Positions 1 through 8,500 of a stretch of DNA of 39,376 nucleotides are shown piece by piece (within the stretch, counting starts at the first letter, position 1; each line of letters opens with the position of its first letter). This stretch comes from Falsiroseomonas selenitidurans (GTDB lineage Bacteria > Pseudomonadota > Alphaproteobacteria > Acetobacterales > Acetobacteraceae): positions 1-39,376 of the forward strand of contig NZ_JAAVNE010000049.1 in NCBI RefSeq assembly GCF_012103215.1. Reading direction: 5' to 3'. A program made the translations under genes and the position numbers. The notes beneath the pieces are model-generated. The model saw only the letters and a list, made by a program, of their open reading frames with translations, was not told where the DNA came from and made no database searches.

Positions 1-178
1 TTTCAACGCGCTCGATGGGCTTCGACATAGGCGCACGCCTAGGCTTACGCCCAGGCCCTCACGGTTGCGCCGCCTGTCCGGTCGAATTGGGGGCCGCTCC
101 ACACTCGAATGCGGACGGCGGACCTGTTAAGGAGAAATCCGCAGCGCAGAATTGCGTCGTGCGCAGGAGGACACCGTC

Positions 179-3100
179 TTGCCTGCACCACATCCCCATC
201 CTGACATGTCGCAAACCATCATCGCGATCGGCGCCTCTGCCGGCGGCCTGGACGCCTATCGGCAATTGCTTGCTGCCCTGCCGCGGCCGACCGGCTTTGC
301 CTTCATCCTGGTGCAGCACCTCGAGCCCACCCATGAAAGCCTCCTGGTCGATCTCCTGGCGACGCACACCGCGCTTGTCGTCACCCAGGCCCGCGATGGT
401 GAGCTTCTCACGGCCGAGCACCTCTACATCATCCCGCCAGGCACGGCCCTTTCGGTACGGGACGGTCGGCTTGTCGTGTCGCTACCGACCGAGCCGCATG
501 GCGCCCGGCTGCCCTTCGATGTCCTGCTGAAGTCGCTGGCCGCGGGCAAAGCGCCCGCGCGCGCCATGGCCGTTGTCCTCTCGGGCACCGGCGAGGATGG
601 CACGCAAGGCGCGCTGGCCCTGCGCGCGGCCGGCGGTTTCGTCATCGCGCAGTTGCCGGCCGAGGCGGCTTTCGACGGCATGCCGAGCGCCGCCATCGCC
701 GCCGGCGCGGTGGATCTCGTGCTGCCCGTAGCCGCCATGCCCGCGGCGCTCCTGCACCAGTCGCAGCAACCCGCCCGCGCCAATGGCGACCGGCTGGGGG
801 ATATCGTGGCCCTGCTTAGACACAAGACCGGGACCGACTTCACCCTCTACAAGCCGGGAACGCTGCGCCGGCGGATCGAGCGCCGCGTCGGCATCGCCGG
901 CGTATCCGGCCTTGCCGGCTACCTGTCCCGCCTGGAAGGCGATGCCGATGAGGTGACGCAACTGGCCAAGGACCTGCTAATCCATGTGACCGGATTCTTC
1001 CGCGATCCGGAGGTTTTCGCGCTCCTGGCAGAGCAGGTCATCCCGGCGTTGCTGAACTCGCATCCCGCGGACCGGCCGCTGCGCATCTGGGTCGCCGGAT
1101 GCAGCACCGGCGAGGAAACCTGGTCCATCGCCATGCTGTTCCGCGAGGCGATCAGCGCCGCCGGAAGCGACATCCGCCTGCAGATCTTTGCCTCCGACAA
1201 GGATGCGGATGCGGTGGCCACGGCGCGGCAGGCTCACTACCCCCTCTCCATCGAAACCGCCGTATCCGCCGCGCGGTTGGCGCGCTTCTTCACGCGGGAA
1301 GAAACGGACTGGCAGGTCAACAGCGATCTGCGATCGCTGGTGGTCTTCACCGTGCAGGATGTGCTGGCGGACCCGCCCTTCTCGCGGCTCGATTTCGTCT
1401 CCTGCCGCAATCTGCTGATCTACCTGAAACCGCAGGCGCAGGCGCGGGTGGCTGCGCTGTTCCGCTTCGCGCTGCGCCCGGGTGGTATCCTGCTGCTGGG
1501 CGGGTCGGAGAATCTGGGTGCGAGCGCGGCAGGATTCGCCGTGCTGGCGAAGTCCGAACGCATTTGGCGGCGTGACGGGGCGGATGGCCCAAACAGCGCC
1601 GACCGCGCTGTCGTGCCGCTGTTCACGACGCCGCGCCCCGCCATGGCATCGCGCGCCGGGCGCATGGCGGAGCTATGCCGTCGCCTCGTGCAGCAGCACC
1701 ATGCGCCTGCCACCGTGCTGGTGGATGCTCAGGGGCATTGCCTGCACTCGCTCGGCCCCACCGACCGCTATCTTCTGCATGCGCCCGGCACCGCAACACA
1801 GGATCTGCTCGCCGTGGCGCGGCCGGCCCTGCGAGTGCGGCTGCGCGCTGCGCTCGCCGCCGCGCACGTCGCCGGGCAGGGTTGCGTGCGGGATGAGAGC
1901 ACGACCCCCCACCTGGAAATCCGACCGGTTGCCAATGAAGGCGAGGCACTTTTCCTGGTCTCCTTCATTGAGGCCGCACTCGTGCCAACGCCGCCAGGCC
2001 GGACGGGAAAGGCGGGCGAACGGCCGCGCATCGCCACACTCGAACGCGAGCTGGAGACGACCCGTGCCGAACTGCATGCCGCGATCCAGGACCTCGAACA
2101 CGCCGCCGAGGAACAGCGTGCGGTGAACGAGGAGGCGCTCTCGGTCAGCGAGGAATACCAGTCCACCAATGAGGAGCTGCTGACCTCAAAGGAGGAACTG
2201 CAATCGCTGAACGAGGAGCTGAGCGTGCTGAATGGCCAGCTGCAGGAAACACTGGAGCACAGCCGCACCACCTCGGACGACCTGCGGAACGTTCTCTACA
2301 GCACGGACGAAGCGACGCTGTTCCTCGACCCGCAACTCTGCATCCGCTTCTTCACGCCGGCGACGCGCGCCCTGTTCAGCGTATTGTCCAGTGATATGGG
2401 CCGGCCGCTGGCTGACCTGCGGTCGCTGGCCACCGATGCGGCACTGCTCGACGATGCGGCGGCGGTCCTGGCCGGTGCCGCGCCGCGCGTGCAGGAAATT
2501 GTTACGGCCGGGGGTGTCTGGTTCAATCGGCGCGTCCTGCCCTACCGTGCCCGCGACAGCACGGTCGCTGGCGTGGTCATCACCTTCGTGGACATCACCG
2601 CACGGCTGGAGACCAAGGCCGCGCTGCGCGAGGCGGTGCTGCACGCTGAACAGGCGAGCGCCGCAAAATCGCGCTTCCTGGCTGCTGCCAGCCATGACCT
2701 GCGGCAGCCCCTGCAGACGCTGACCCTGCTGCGCGATCTGCTGGCGAAGCAGGTCGAGGGAGAGGAGGCCCGCACGCTTTTGGCGATGCAGGAGCCCACG
2801 CTTGCCGCCATGTCCGGAATGCTGGATACGCTGCTCGACATCAACCAGATCGAGAGCGGCACCTTGCAGGCGGAGCCAGTCGTCCTGCCAATAGGCCCGA
2901 TGCTGGACCGCCTGCGCGCGGAATTCACCTATCTCGCCAACGGGCATGGGCTGGCACTGCGCGTTGCGCCCTGCGGCCTCAGCATCCGCAGCGATCCGCG
3001 GCTGCTGGAGCAGATGCTGCGCAACCTGCTCTCCAACGCGCTGAAGTACACCAGGAAAGGCCGCATTCTGATTGGTTGCCGCCGCCGCGGCGACATGCTC

Positions 3101-4378
3101 AGCATCGAGGTCTGGGACACCGGCATCGGCATCCCCGAAAAAGACAAGCTCGTCATCTTCGACGAGTACCACCAGCTCGAAAATGCGGCGCGGGAGCGCG
3201 CGCGTGGGCTGGGCCTTGGGCTTTCCATCGTGCAGCGCCTGGCCGGACTGCTCGGGCATGGGTTGGAGGTCCACTCCGAACCGGGGCGCGGCTCGATGTT
3301 CGCGATCGCGGTGCCGCTATGCTCGTCCGAACAGGCCATATCCGCGCCGGAGGTGCCCTCGGCCACCCCACACCGCACCGGCGCGATCCTGGTGATCGAG
3401 GATGACCCGGAGGTGCGCGACCTGCTGGTGCGCGTGCTGACCGATGAGGGGCATGTCGCCATCGCCGCCGCGGATGGCGTGGCGGCGCTTGCCCTCATCG
3501 CGCGCGGCGCCATCCGGCCCGAGATCATCCTCACCGACTTCAACCTGCCCAAGGGTATGGACGGGCTGCGCCTCGGCGATCTGCTGCGCGAAAGGCTGGG
3601 CACGGCAGTGCCGGTTATCATCCTTACCGCCGATATCTCGACCGAAACGCTGCGTGACATCGCCGCGCGGAACTGGCCTCGCCTGCACAAGCCGGTGAGC
3701 GCCGCAGACCTCAGTGATCTGATGCAGCGTCTGCTGAACGATACGCCGGATCGCCCCAAGTCAAGCGGCAGGACCACCATCCATGTGGTGGAGGATGACG
3801 CGGAGGCACGCAGCGTGCTGATGCGCGTGCTGGAACGCGACGGGCAGGATGTGATCGGGCATGGGAGCGCCGAGGCGTTCCTGGAAGCCTACCGCGCCGG
3901 CGGCGATGCCTGCCTGCTGGTGGATGCGCAACTGCCCGGCATGAGCGGCTTCGATCTGCTGGCGCGGCTGCGGGAGGCAGGCGATTCACTCCCGGCCATC
4001 ATGGTCACGGGCTTGAGCGATGTGGGTGCGGCCGTGCAGGCGATGCGGGCCGGCGCCTCCGACTTCATCGAGAAGCCGGTGCGTGCGGCGACGCTGCGCG
4101 CCGCTCTCGACCGCGCGCTTATACAGTCACGCGACGTCGGCAAGCTGGCCGCCTGGCGGCAGAAGGCGACAGACAGCCTGACCAGCCTGACCACGCGGCA
4201 GCGCGAGGTCATGACGCGTGTGCTGGCGGGGGAGCCGAGCAAGAACATCGCCGCCGATCTCGGCATCAGCCAGCGCACGGTGGAGACGCACCGGGCCGAG
4301 ATCATGCGGCGCACCGGTGCCAAGTCGCTACCGGCGCTGGCGCGGCTGGCCCTGACGGCGGAAGCGGACACCGGCTGA
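179..4378 (+). CDS. CheB-CheR-PAS hybrid histidine kinase fused to a FixJ-type response regulator
   Basis: A 1399-residue signalling protein. Domains in order: CheB methylesterase (about 15-190, catalytic Ser20 in GASAGG), CheR methyltransferase (about 205-470, VAGCSTGEE and SCRNLLIYL), a glutamate-rich coiled coil (about 620-700), PAS (about 700-820), HisKA with phospho-acceptor His839 (ASHDLRQPLQ), HATPase (DTGIGIP, GLGLSIV), REC1 (Asp1120), REC2 (Asp1249) and a LuxR/FixJ helix-turn-helix (about 1335-1390). The tail RTVETHR...AKSLPALARLAL is very close to the FixJ DNA-binding domain, so the protein should bind DNA itself. There is no predicted transmembrane segment, so it is probably cytosolic. 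I chose TTG at 179 because AGGAGG at 165-170 lies 8 nt upstream; ATG at 206 has no comparable ribosome site. CheB-CheR-kinase proteins are common, but a C-terminal FixJ unit is unusual. The sensed signal is unknown. Confidence 0.93.
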   Translation: MPAPHPHPDMSQTIIAIGASAGGLDAYRQLLAALPRPTGFAFILVQHLEPTHESLLVDLLATHTALVVTQARDGELLTAEHLYIIPPGTALSVRDGRLVVSLPTEPHGARLPFDVLLKSLAAGKAPARAMAVVLSGTGEDGTQGALALRAAGGFVIAQLPAEAAFDGMPSAAIAAGAVDLVLPVAAMPAALLHQSQQPARANGDRLGDIVALLRHKTGTDFTLYKPGTLRRRIERRVGIAGVSGLAGYLSRLEGDADEVTQLAKDLLIHVTGFFRDPEVFALLAEQVIPALLNSHPADRPLRIWVAGCSTGEETWSIAMLFREAISAAGSDIRLQIFASDKDADAVATARQAHYPLSIETAVSAARLARFFTREETDWQVNSDLRSLVVFTVQDVLADPPFSRLDFVSCRNLLIYLKPQAQARVAALFRFALRPGGILLLGGSENLGASAAGFAVLAKSERIWRRDGADGPNSADRAVVPLFTTPRPAMASRAGRMAELCRRLVQQHHAPATVLVDAQGHCLHSLGPTDRYLLHAPGTATQDLLAVARPALRVRLRAALAAAHVAGQGCVRDESTTPHLEIRPVANEGEALFLVSFIEAALVPTPPGRTGKAGERPRIATLERELETTRAELHAAIQDLEHAAEEQRAVNEEALSVSEEYQSTNEELLTSKEELQSLNEELSVLNGQLQETLEHSRTTSDDLRNVLYSTDEATLFLDPQLCIRFFTPATRALFSVLSSDMGRPLADLRSLATDAALLDDAAAVLAGAAPRVQEIVTAGGVWFNRRVLPYRARDSTVAGVVITFVDITARLETKAALREAVLHAEQASAAKSRFLAAASHDLRQPLQTLTLLRDLLAKQVEGEEARTLLAMQEPTLAAMSGMLDTLLDINQIESGTLQAEPVVLPIGPMLDRLRAEFTYLANGHGLALRVAPCGLSIRSDPRLLEQMLRNLLSNALKYTRKGRILIGCRRRGDMLSIEVWDTGIGIPEKDKLVIFDEYHQLENAARERARGLGLGLSIVQRLAGLLGHGLEVHSEPGRGSMFAIAVPLCSSEQAISAPEVPSATPHRTGAILVIEDDPEVRDLLVRVLTDEGHVAIAAADGVAALALIARGAIRPEIILTDFNLPKGMDGLRLGDLLRERLGTAVPVIILTADISTETLRDIAARNWPRLHKPVSAADLSDLMQRLLNDTPDRPKSSGRTTIHVVEDDAEARSVLMRVLERDGQDVIGHGSAEAFLEAYRAGGDACLLVDAQLPGMSGFDLLARLREAGDSLPAIMVTGLSDVGAAVQAMRAGASDFIEKPVRAATLRAALDRALIQSRDVGKLAAWRQKATDSLTSLTTRQREVMTRVLAGEPSKNIAADLGISQRTVETHRAEIMRRTGAKSLPALARLALTAEADTG

Positions 4379-4445
4379 AGGGCCTGGTGGGAGTTTTAAG
4401 GCTTCCACGTCCTGGCGCGATGGCTCGGGCCCGGGGCGGTGCCCT

Positions 4446-5018
4446 TTACGCCGGGCTGATTCGAGTGATCTTGGTGCCGTTCAGCGCGAGCGCCGCCATC
4501 AGGCCCTGTTGGCTGAAGGTGATGGCATAGATCGGTTCGCGCAGCGTGCTGGAGGTGACATTGGCCTGCACGCCACGGTCGAGGAAGGTGACGGAGGGGC
4601 CGGTGCCGATCTCCCAGCCCTCGGTGCGCATCAGCATCGCGAGCGAGGCGTCATTCATAAAGAACATGGCGAGCCCGGAGGTCTGCGCACCGGCGAGGAA
4701 GCCGAAACTCGCGCCGGCGATGTTGAAATAGCCCTGCGTGGCGCTCCCGCGCAGCAGTGCGCCTTCGCCATATTGGCCGCCGATGATGAATCCGCCGGCG
4801 ATGATGCGCGGGAAGACCAGCACCGCATTGGCGTGCTGGAACAGCGGTGCGGCATTCGCCATGCCGTGCAGATGCGCGACGGCTGCGGCGACCTCACGGT
4901 CGATCTCGGCACGGGTGGCCTCTGCCCTGGCGGGGCGGACACTGATCAGGGCAGCGGAAGCAAGGCCGGCACCGACGGTGAGCAGCGCGCGGCGGGTGGC
5001 AGGATGGCTCGGCGACAT
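4446..5018 (-). CDS. SYLF/Ysc84-domain exported lipid-binding protein
   Basis: A 190-residue protein of the SYLF (Ysc84) family, whose members bind phosphoinositides or other lipids; its role in bacteria is poorly defined. The N-terminus has two arginines followed by a hydrophobic stretch ending in RPARA (about residues 8-32), consistent with Sec or Tat export. The body shows the family pattern ANAVLVFPRIIAGGFIIGG, then a glycine-rich segment and FFMNDASLAMLM. AGGAG lies about 9 nt before ATG at 5018. It sits 44 nt downstream of the DUF1269-like gene in the same direction, so the two are probably co-transcribed from the promoter at 5672-5720. It converges on the kinase gene with 67 nt between stops. 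Family assignment is firm; function is not. Confidence 0.85.
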   Translation of the reverse strand: MSPSHPATRRALLTVGAGLASAALISVRPARAEATRAEIDREVAAAVAHLHGMANAAPLFQHANAVLVFPRIIAGGFIIGGQYGEGALLRGSATQGYFNIAGASFGFLAGAQTSGLAMFFMNDASLAMLMRTEGWEIGTGPSVTFLDRGVQANVTSSTLREPIYAITFSQQGLMAALALNGTKITRISPA

Positions 5019-5062
5019 GATGGTCTGCTCCTGGTTGAAAATGCGTGGCCGTTCAGGCGTAC

Positions 5063-5644
5063 TCAGCGCGGATAGTAGAAGGCATAGCGGCTCGGGACAT
5101 ATTCGTAGGGGTAGAGGTAGTCCTCATAGGGATAGAACCCGCGATCGAGCGACGCCTCCACCTCGAGGCTGCTCTTCGAACGGCGATGAACGGTGCCGCC
5201 GAGGTTTCGCATCCGCTCACCAATGGCCTCGATCCCCTCCTCGCTGACATCGGCGATGACCGCGGACTGGCCGCGGGCGATCACGAGACCTGCGTCATCT
5301 GCAGCCGCTTCGCGGACGTCGGAACGATCGAGATCGATGGAGCCACCAATCGCCGCCCCAGCCGCCGCGCCGACGGCAATTCCCACCGGCCCGCCCAGGA
5401 CGCCCAGCAAGGCACCGATGCCCACGCCGACCGCGGTCGCGAAGACCGGATGGGTCTCCTTGGTATCGACCTCGAAGCGTCCCCGATCATCGCGATGGAC
5501 GACAGCCGTGCCATGCACGGTGGCTGCTGCGTCGCTGAGCGCGCCGTGCAGCTCCTGCGCCGCCGCGCGGGCATGGTCGACGGCGTCCTTCACTGACGGC
5601 TTGGGCGCGACGGATTTCAGGCGTGGTTCGGCGATCATCGACAT
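5063..5644 (-). CDS. DUF1269-like glycine-zipper membrane protein
   Basis: A 193-residue protein. Residues about 65-105 form a glycine-zipper hydrophobic region (VGVGIGALLGVLGGPVGIAV), followed by SIDLDRSDV and an acidic segment with a conserved-looking GGTVHRRSKSSLE. This layout matches DUF1269 stress-associated membrane proteins. The C-terminus is rich in tyrosine and proline (FYPYEDYLYPYEYVP), which is distinctive. AGGAG lies about 9 nt upstream of ATG at 5644, and the FixJ-like box at 5701-5720 ends 56 nt before the start. First gene of a two-gene unit with the SYLF protein. A second glycine-rich stress-type protein occurs at 26910-27467, also behind a box. No enzymatic role can be assigned. 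Confidence 0.82.
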   Translation of the reverse strand: MSMIAEPRLKSVAPKPSVKDAVDHARAAAQELHGALSDAAATVHGTAVVHRDDRGRFEVDTKETHPVFATAVGVGIGALLGVLGGPVGIAVGAAAGAAIGGSIDLDRSDVREAAADDAGLVIARGQSAVIADVSEEGIEAIGERMRNLGGTVHRRSKSSLEVEASLDRGFYPYEDYLYPYEYVPSRYAFYYPR

Positions 5645-5671
5645 GGCGCGAGCTCCTGTGTGCGTGGGGCA

Positions 5672-5720
5672 CGATGACGCACGGAGGACCCGGGGCGTAA
5701 GGTTCGGAGTCTACTGAGGC
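5672..5720 (-). promoter_or_regulatory. FixJ-like box e and -10 element upstream of DUF1269/SYLF operon
   Basis: On the minus strand 5720-5701 reads GCCTCAGTAGACTCCGAACC, sharing the GTAG and TCCGA core with six other boxes in the window and 18 of 20 bases with the box at 28281-28300. A -10-like TCATCG lies at 5677-5672, starting 24 bp after the box. The gene start (5644) is 56 nt past the box. The box points toward this gene. Confidence 0.65.
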
Positions 5721-5807
5721 AAGGTAGGCAAGCGCCTGCCGCCATGCGCTTGCGAAGCCATCGCTGCGCTGCTGTCGGTTGCGAGGGATTCCGTCATCGA
5801 CTGAAGA

Positions 5808-5855
5808 CCCTCGGTGTTTTCCGAGCCTTCCGCGGCCCGCCGCCCGCGCGCATGA
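5808..5855 (+). promoter_or_regulatory. FixJ-like box f and -10 element upstream of the small ORF/OYE/nitroreductase operon
   Basis: 5808-5827 reads CCCTCGGTGTTTTCCGAGCC, with arms CTCGG and CCGAG. It differs from the consensus mainly by TG-TT in place of TA-GT in the core. A -10-like GCATGA lies at 5850-5855. The box ends 55 nt before ATG 5883, almost the same spacing as the divergent box e has to its gene. It points toward the plus-strand operon. The 5645-5882 region holds only these two divergent promoters as far as I can see. Confidence 0.62.
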
Positions 5856-5882
5856 CCTTCGACCATACCAGGAGGGCGCTTC

Positions 5883-5999
5883 ATGCCGCTGCTACCCACG
5901 AAGGCGCGCGCGGCGGAGAACTTCCACAAGTACGATCCGACCGCGGCAGGGAAGCGGCGGACCGATATCATGGCGGACGACATCCTCGCCCGGACCTGA
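5883..5999 (+). CDS. small ORF, 38 residues, unknown function
   Basis: This short ORF encodes 38 residues beginning MPLLPTKARAAENFHKYD and ending ADDILART. It has the best ribosome site in the region, AGGAGGG at 5870-5876, six nt before ATG. It begins 55 nt after box f, with a leader of about 20 nt if the -10 at 5850-5855 is real, matching the spacing of the neighbouring box-controlled genes. I do not recognise the sequence and see no membrane segment or signal peptide. The old yellow enzyme gene follows 91 nt downstream. It may be a genuine small protein or a leader that sets translation of the downstream genes; a chance ORF cannot be excluded. Confidence 0.42.
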   Translation: MPLLPTKARAAENFHKYDPTAAGKRRTDIMADDILART

Positions 6000-6090
6000 T
6001 GAAGCGGGCGGCGCCACCGCCCAAGCGATGAACCGATCCCCGGCTTCGTCGACCACTGCCAGCACCGCTGGGCCACCGAGGATCATTGCC

Positions 6091-7242
6091 ATGACACACA
6101 CCTTGAAGACCCACCCCGCGAAAGCCCTGTTCGAGCCGATGCAGCTGGGCGCGCTGCATCTCGCCAACCGCATGGTCATGGCGCCGCTCACGCGCAACCG
6201 CGCGGGCCCTGGCCTCGTCCCTGGTCCTTTCGCGGTGGAATACTACGCGCAGCGCGCAACCGCCGGCCTGATCATCGCCGAGGCGACGCAGGTCAGCGCG
6301 CAGGCACAAGGCTATGCCGACACGCCCGGCTGCTACACCGAGGACCAGGTCAGCGGTTGGCGCCGCGTGACGGACGCCGTGCACGCCAAGGCCGGCCGCA
6401 TCTTCGTGCAGCTCTGGCACACCGGCCGGGTCTCGCATACCAGCTTCCAGAAAGATGGCGCCGCACCGGTCGGCCCCTCCGCCATCCGTGCGAAGACCAA
6501 GACATTCGTGGCCGGGGAAGGCTTCGTGGATGTCTCGATGCCGCGTGCGCTCGAATTGCGCGAGATCCCCGGAATCATCCAGGATTTCCGTCATGCCGCG
6601 CGCTGCGCCATGGATGCCGGGTTCGACGGCGTGGAAATCCACGGCGCGCATGGCTACCTGCTCGACGCCTTCCTGCGCGATGGCACCAACCATCGCACCG
6701 ACGCCTATGGCGGCGCGATCGAGAACCGGGCGCGGTTGCTACTGGAGGTCACAAAGGCCTGTGCGGAGGCCATTGGCGCCGGGCGGCTCGGCGTGCGGCT
6801 GTCGCCCGTCTCCACCGCCGGCGATTCCCATGACAGCGACCCGCAGGCTCTGTTCAACCACGTCGTGCAGGAGCTCAACCGGATCGCCCCAGCCTATCTG
6901 CATGTGGTCGAGGGTGAGACGGGCGGTGCGCGCGACAGCCTGCCCTTCGACTACGGCGCACTGCGCGACCGTTTCGACGGCGCCTGGATGGTGAACAATG
7001 GCTATGACCGCGCGATGGCGATGCAGGAAGTGGCGAGCGGCAAGGCCGACTTGGTTTCCTTCGGCCGACTCTTCATCGCCAATCCTGATCTGGTGGCCAG
7101 GCTGCGTGACCATGCGCCCCTGAACGCGCTGATGCCGCAGGCGACGCTCTATGGCGGCGGCGCGCATGGCTACACAGATTATCCGACGCTCGATCAACGC
7201 CGGGCGGCTGATAGTCAGGCGCGCAGGCCAGTCCTGGCCTGA
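6091..7242 (+). CDS. nemA: NemA-type old yellow enzyme (alkene/N-ethylmaleimide reductase)
   Basis: A 383-residue FMN-dependent ene-reductase that uses NAD(P)H to reduce activated C=C bonds, nitro groups and similar electrophiles. Visible family features: MVMAPLTRNRA near the N-terminus, QLWHTGRVSH (His110), the substrate-binding His184/His187 pair in IHGAHGYLL (the His/His arrangement of NemA and PETN reductase, not the His/Asn of yeast OYE), NHRTDAYGG, SFGRLFIANPDL and the C-terminal GGGAHGYTDYPTL. I start at ATG 6091 because GAGGA at 6078-6082 fits. An upstream in-frame ATG at 6028 lacks a ribosome site and would add a non-homologous tail. It lies in the box f operon ahead of a nitroreductase, which suggests electrophile or redox detoxification. 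Confidence 0.93.
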   Translation: MTHTLKTHPAKALFEPMQLGALHLANRMVMAPLTRNRAGPGLVPGPFAVEYYAQRATAGLIIAEATQVSAQAQGYADTPGCYTEDQVSGWRRVTDAVHAKAGRIFVQLWHTGRVSHTSFQKDGAAPVGPSAIRAKTKTFVAGEGFVDVSMPRALELREIPGIIQDFRHAARCAMDAGFDGVEIHGAHGYLLDAFLRDGTNHRTDAYGGAIENRARLLLEVTKACAEAIGAGRLGVRLSPVSTAGDSHDSDPQALFNHVVQELNRIAPAYLHVVEGETGGARDSLPFDYGALRDRFDGAWMVNNGYDRAMAMQEVASGKADLVSFGRLFIANPDLVARLRDHAPLNALMPQATLYGGGAHGYTDYPTLDQRRAADSQARRPVLA

Positions 7243-7382
7243 TCGGGCATGTTCGGCGCGGTGGAGATCGGCCTGCGGGCCGCTGCGGTGCTGCTTGTGG
7301 GGCTGGGGGGGTTGCCGCGGCTCAAGGCAGCAATGCGCTCCGGGAGCCGTCGCGGCTTGGTCGCATCGGCCTCGGCAGCCAA

Positions 7383-8477
7383 ATGCTGAGACGATTCATC
7401 CTGGCCGGCGCCGGCGGCGCAGCGGCGTTGGGCACTGCATCCTACTTAACCGTGCGTGGCATGGGCAGCATGGAGACCTATGCGTCCGAAGTCGCCAGCA
7501 TGCGCGCGCCGCTGCCCGCGCAACCCGCAATGCTGGACCTGATCCGCTACGCAACGCTGGCCCCAAATGGACACAACACGCAGCCCTGGACCTTCCGTCT
7601 GCGGGAAGACGGCATCGATATCCTGCCCGATCTCACGCGCCGCACGCCGGTGGTGGACCCCGATGACCATCACCTGTTCGTCAGCCTGGGCTGCGCGACC
7701 GAGAATTTGGCGCTCGCCGCGGCCGCCAGCGGTCGGTCCGGAAGGATCCGCTTCGACCCGGCGGGAGACGGCTTTGTCAGCTTCCGCTTCGCTGAGGGGC
7801 CCGCCGAGAGCGCGGACCTTTTCGGCGCCATCGTCCAGCGCCAATCGACCAGGGCGGAGTTTGATGGCAGGCCCGCCGGTGTGGCGGATCTTCAGGCACT
7901 GGCCACCGCCGCGGCCGTTCCCGGCGTTGAGCTTGTTCTGATCACGGACCGGCCAGGGATGAACCTTGTTCGCGATCTGGTCGTCTCTGGCACGCGCGCA
8001 CAGATGGATGATCCGGCTTTCCTGCGTGAGCTGACAAGCTGGCTCCGCTTCAATCCGCGCGAGGCCATCGCCAGTGGTGACGGGTTGTTCAGCGCGGCGA
8101 GCGGTCGCCCCTCGACACCGGGCTGGCTAGGACCGCTCCTGTTCCGCGCCTTTGCCACCGCCGCATCCGAGGGCGATGCCTATGCCCGCCAGATCCGCTC
8201 CTCCGCCGGTATAGCAATCTTCCTCGGCGATCGGGAAGACCGTGAGCACTGGGTGCGCGTGGGGCGTGCCTGCCAGAGGTTTGCCCTGAAGGCGACGGCG
8301 CTTGGCTTGCGGCACGCCTTCATCAACCAGCCGGTGGAAGTGCCGGCGCTGCGGCCGGCGCTTGCCGGTGTGTTGGGCCTGGCGGGACGCCGGCCAGACA
8401 TCGTCATGCGCTTCGGCCATGGTCCGACGCTTCCCTACGCCGCGCGACGGCCGCCCGGGAACGTTGTGCTGACCTAG
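7383..8477 (+). CDS. Acg-type FMN nitroreductase-like protein
   Basis: A 364-residue member of the nitroreductase superfamily, of the two-lobed Acg type (known from mycobacterial Rv2032, a DosR-regulon protein proposed to bind and sequester FMN). Visible features: APNGHNTQPWTF (about residues 60-71), the FMN-contacting pattern of the fold, a second lobe with RQSTRAEFDGRP, and the C-terminal MRFGHGPTLPYAARRP. Residues 1-20 (MLRRFILAGAGGAAALG) look like a signal or anchor with paired arginines, so the protein may be exported or membrane-attached. It follows the old yellow enzyme gene by 140 nt with no promoter that I can see. The ribosome site is weak. Activity and substrate are not predictable from sequence. 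Confidence 0.85.
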   Translation: MLRRFILAGAGGAAALGTASYLTVRGMGSMETYASEVASMRAPLPAQPAMLDLIRYATLAPNGHNTQPWTFRLREDGIDILPDLTRRTPVVDPDDHHLFVSLGCATENLALAAAASGRSGRIRFDPAGDGFVSFRFAEGPAESADLFGAIVQRQSTRAEFDGRPAGVADLQALATAAAVPGVELVLITDRPGMNLVRDLVVSGTRAQMDDPAFLRELTSWLRFNPREAIASGDGLFSAASGRPSTPGWLGPLLFRAFATAASEGDAYARQIRSSAGIAIFLGDREDREHWVRVGRACQRFALKATALGLRHAFINQPVEVPALRPALAGVLGLAGRRPDIVMRFGHGPTLPYAARRPPGNVVLT

Positions 8478-8497
8478 CCGCGGGGTGCAGACCGCGG
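8478..8497. terminator. possible bidirectional hairpin between convergent genes
   Basis: CCGCGG at 8478-8483 and again at 8492-8497 can pair across an 8-nt loop. It fills the gap between the convergent nitroreductase and lpdA stops. There is no T tract, so terminator function is a weak inference. Confidence 0.28.
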
Positions 8498-8500
8498 AGA

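Noticed and set aside
6028..6090. Upstream ATG for the old yellow enzyme
   Set aside because: No ribosome site and the added residues do not look like the family N-terminus.
7249..7389. 46-residue ORF overlapping the nitroreductase start, hydrophobic and faintly like the end of a TRAP permease
   Set aside because: No ribosome site, too short, and resemblance too weak to call a gene or a remnant.
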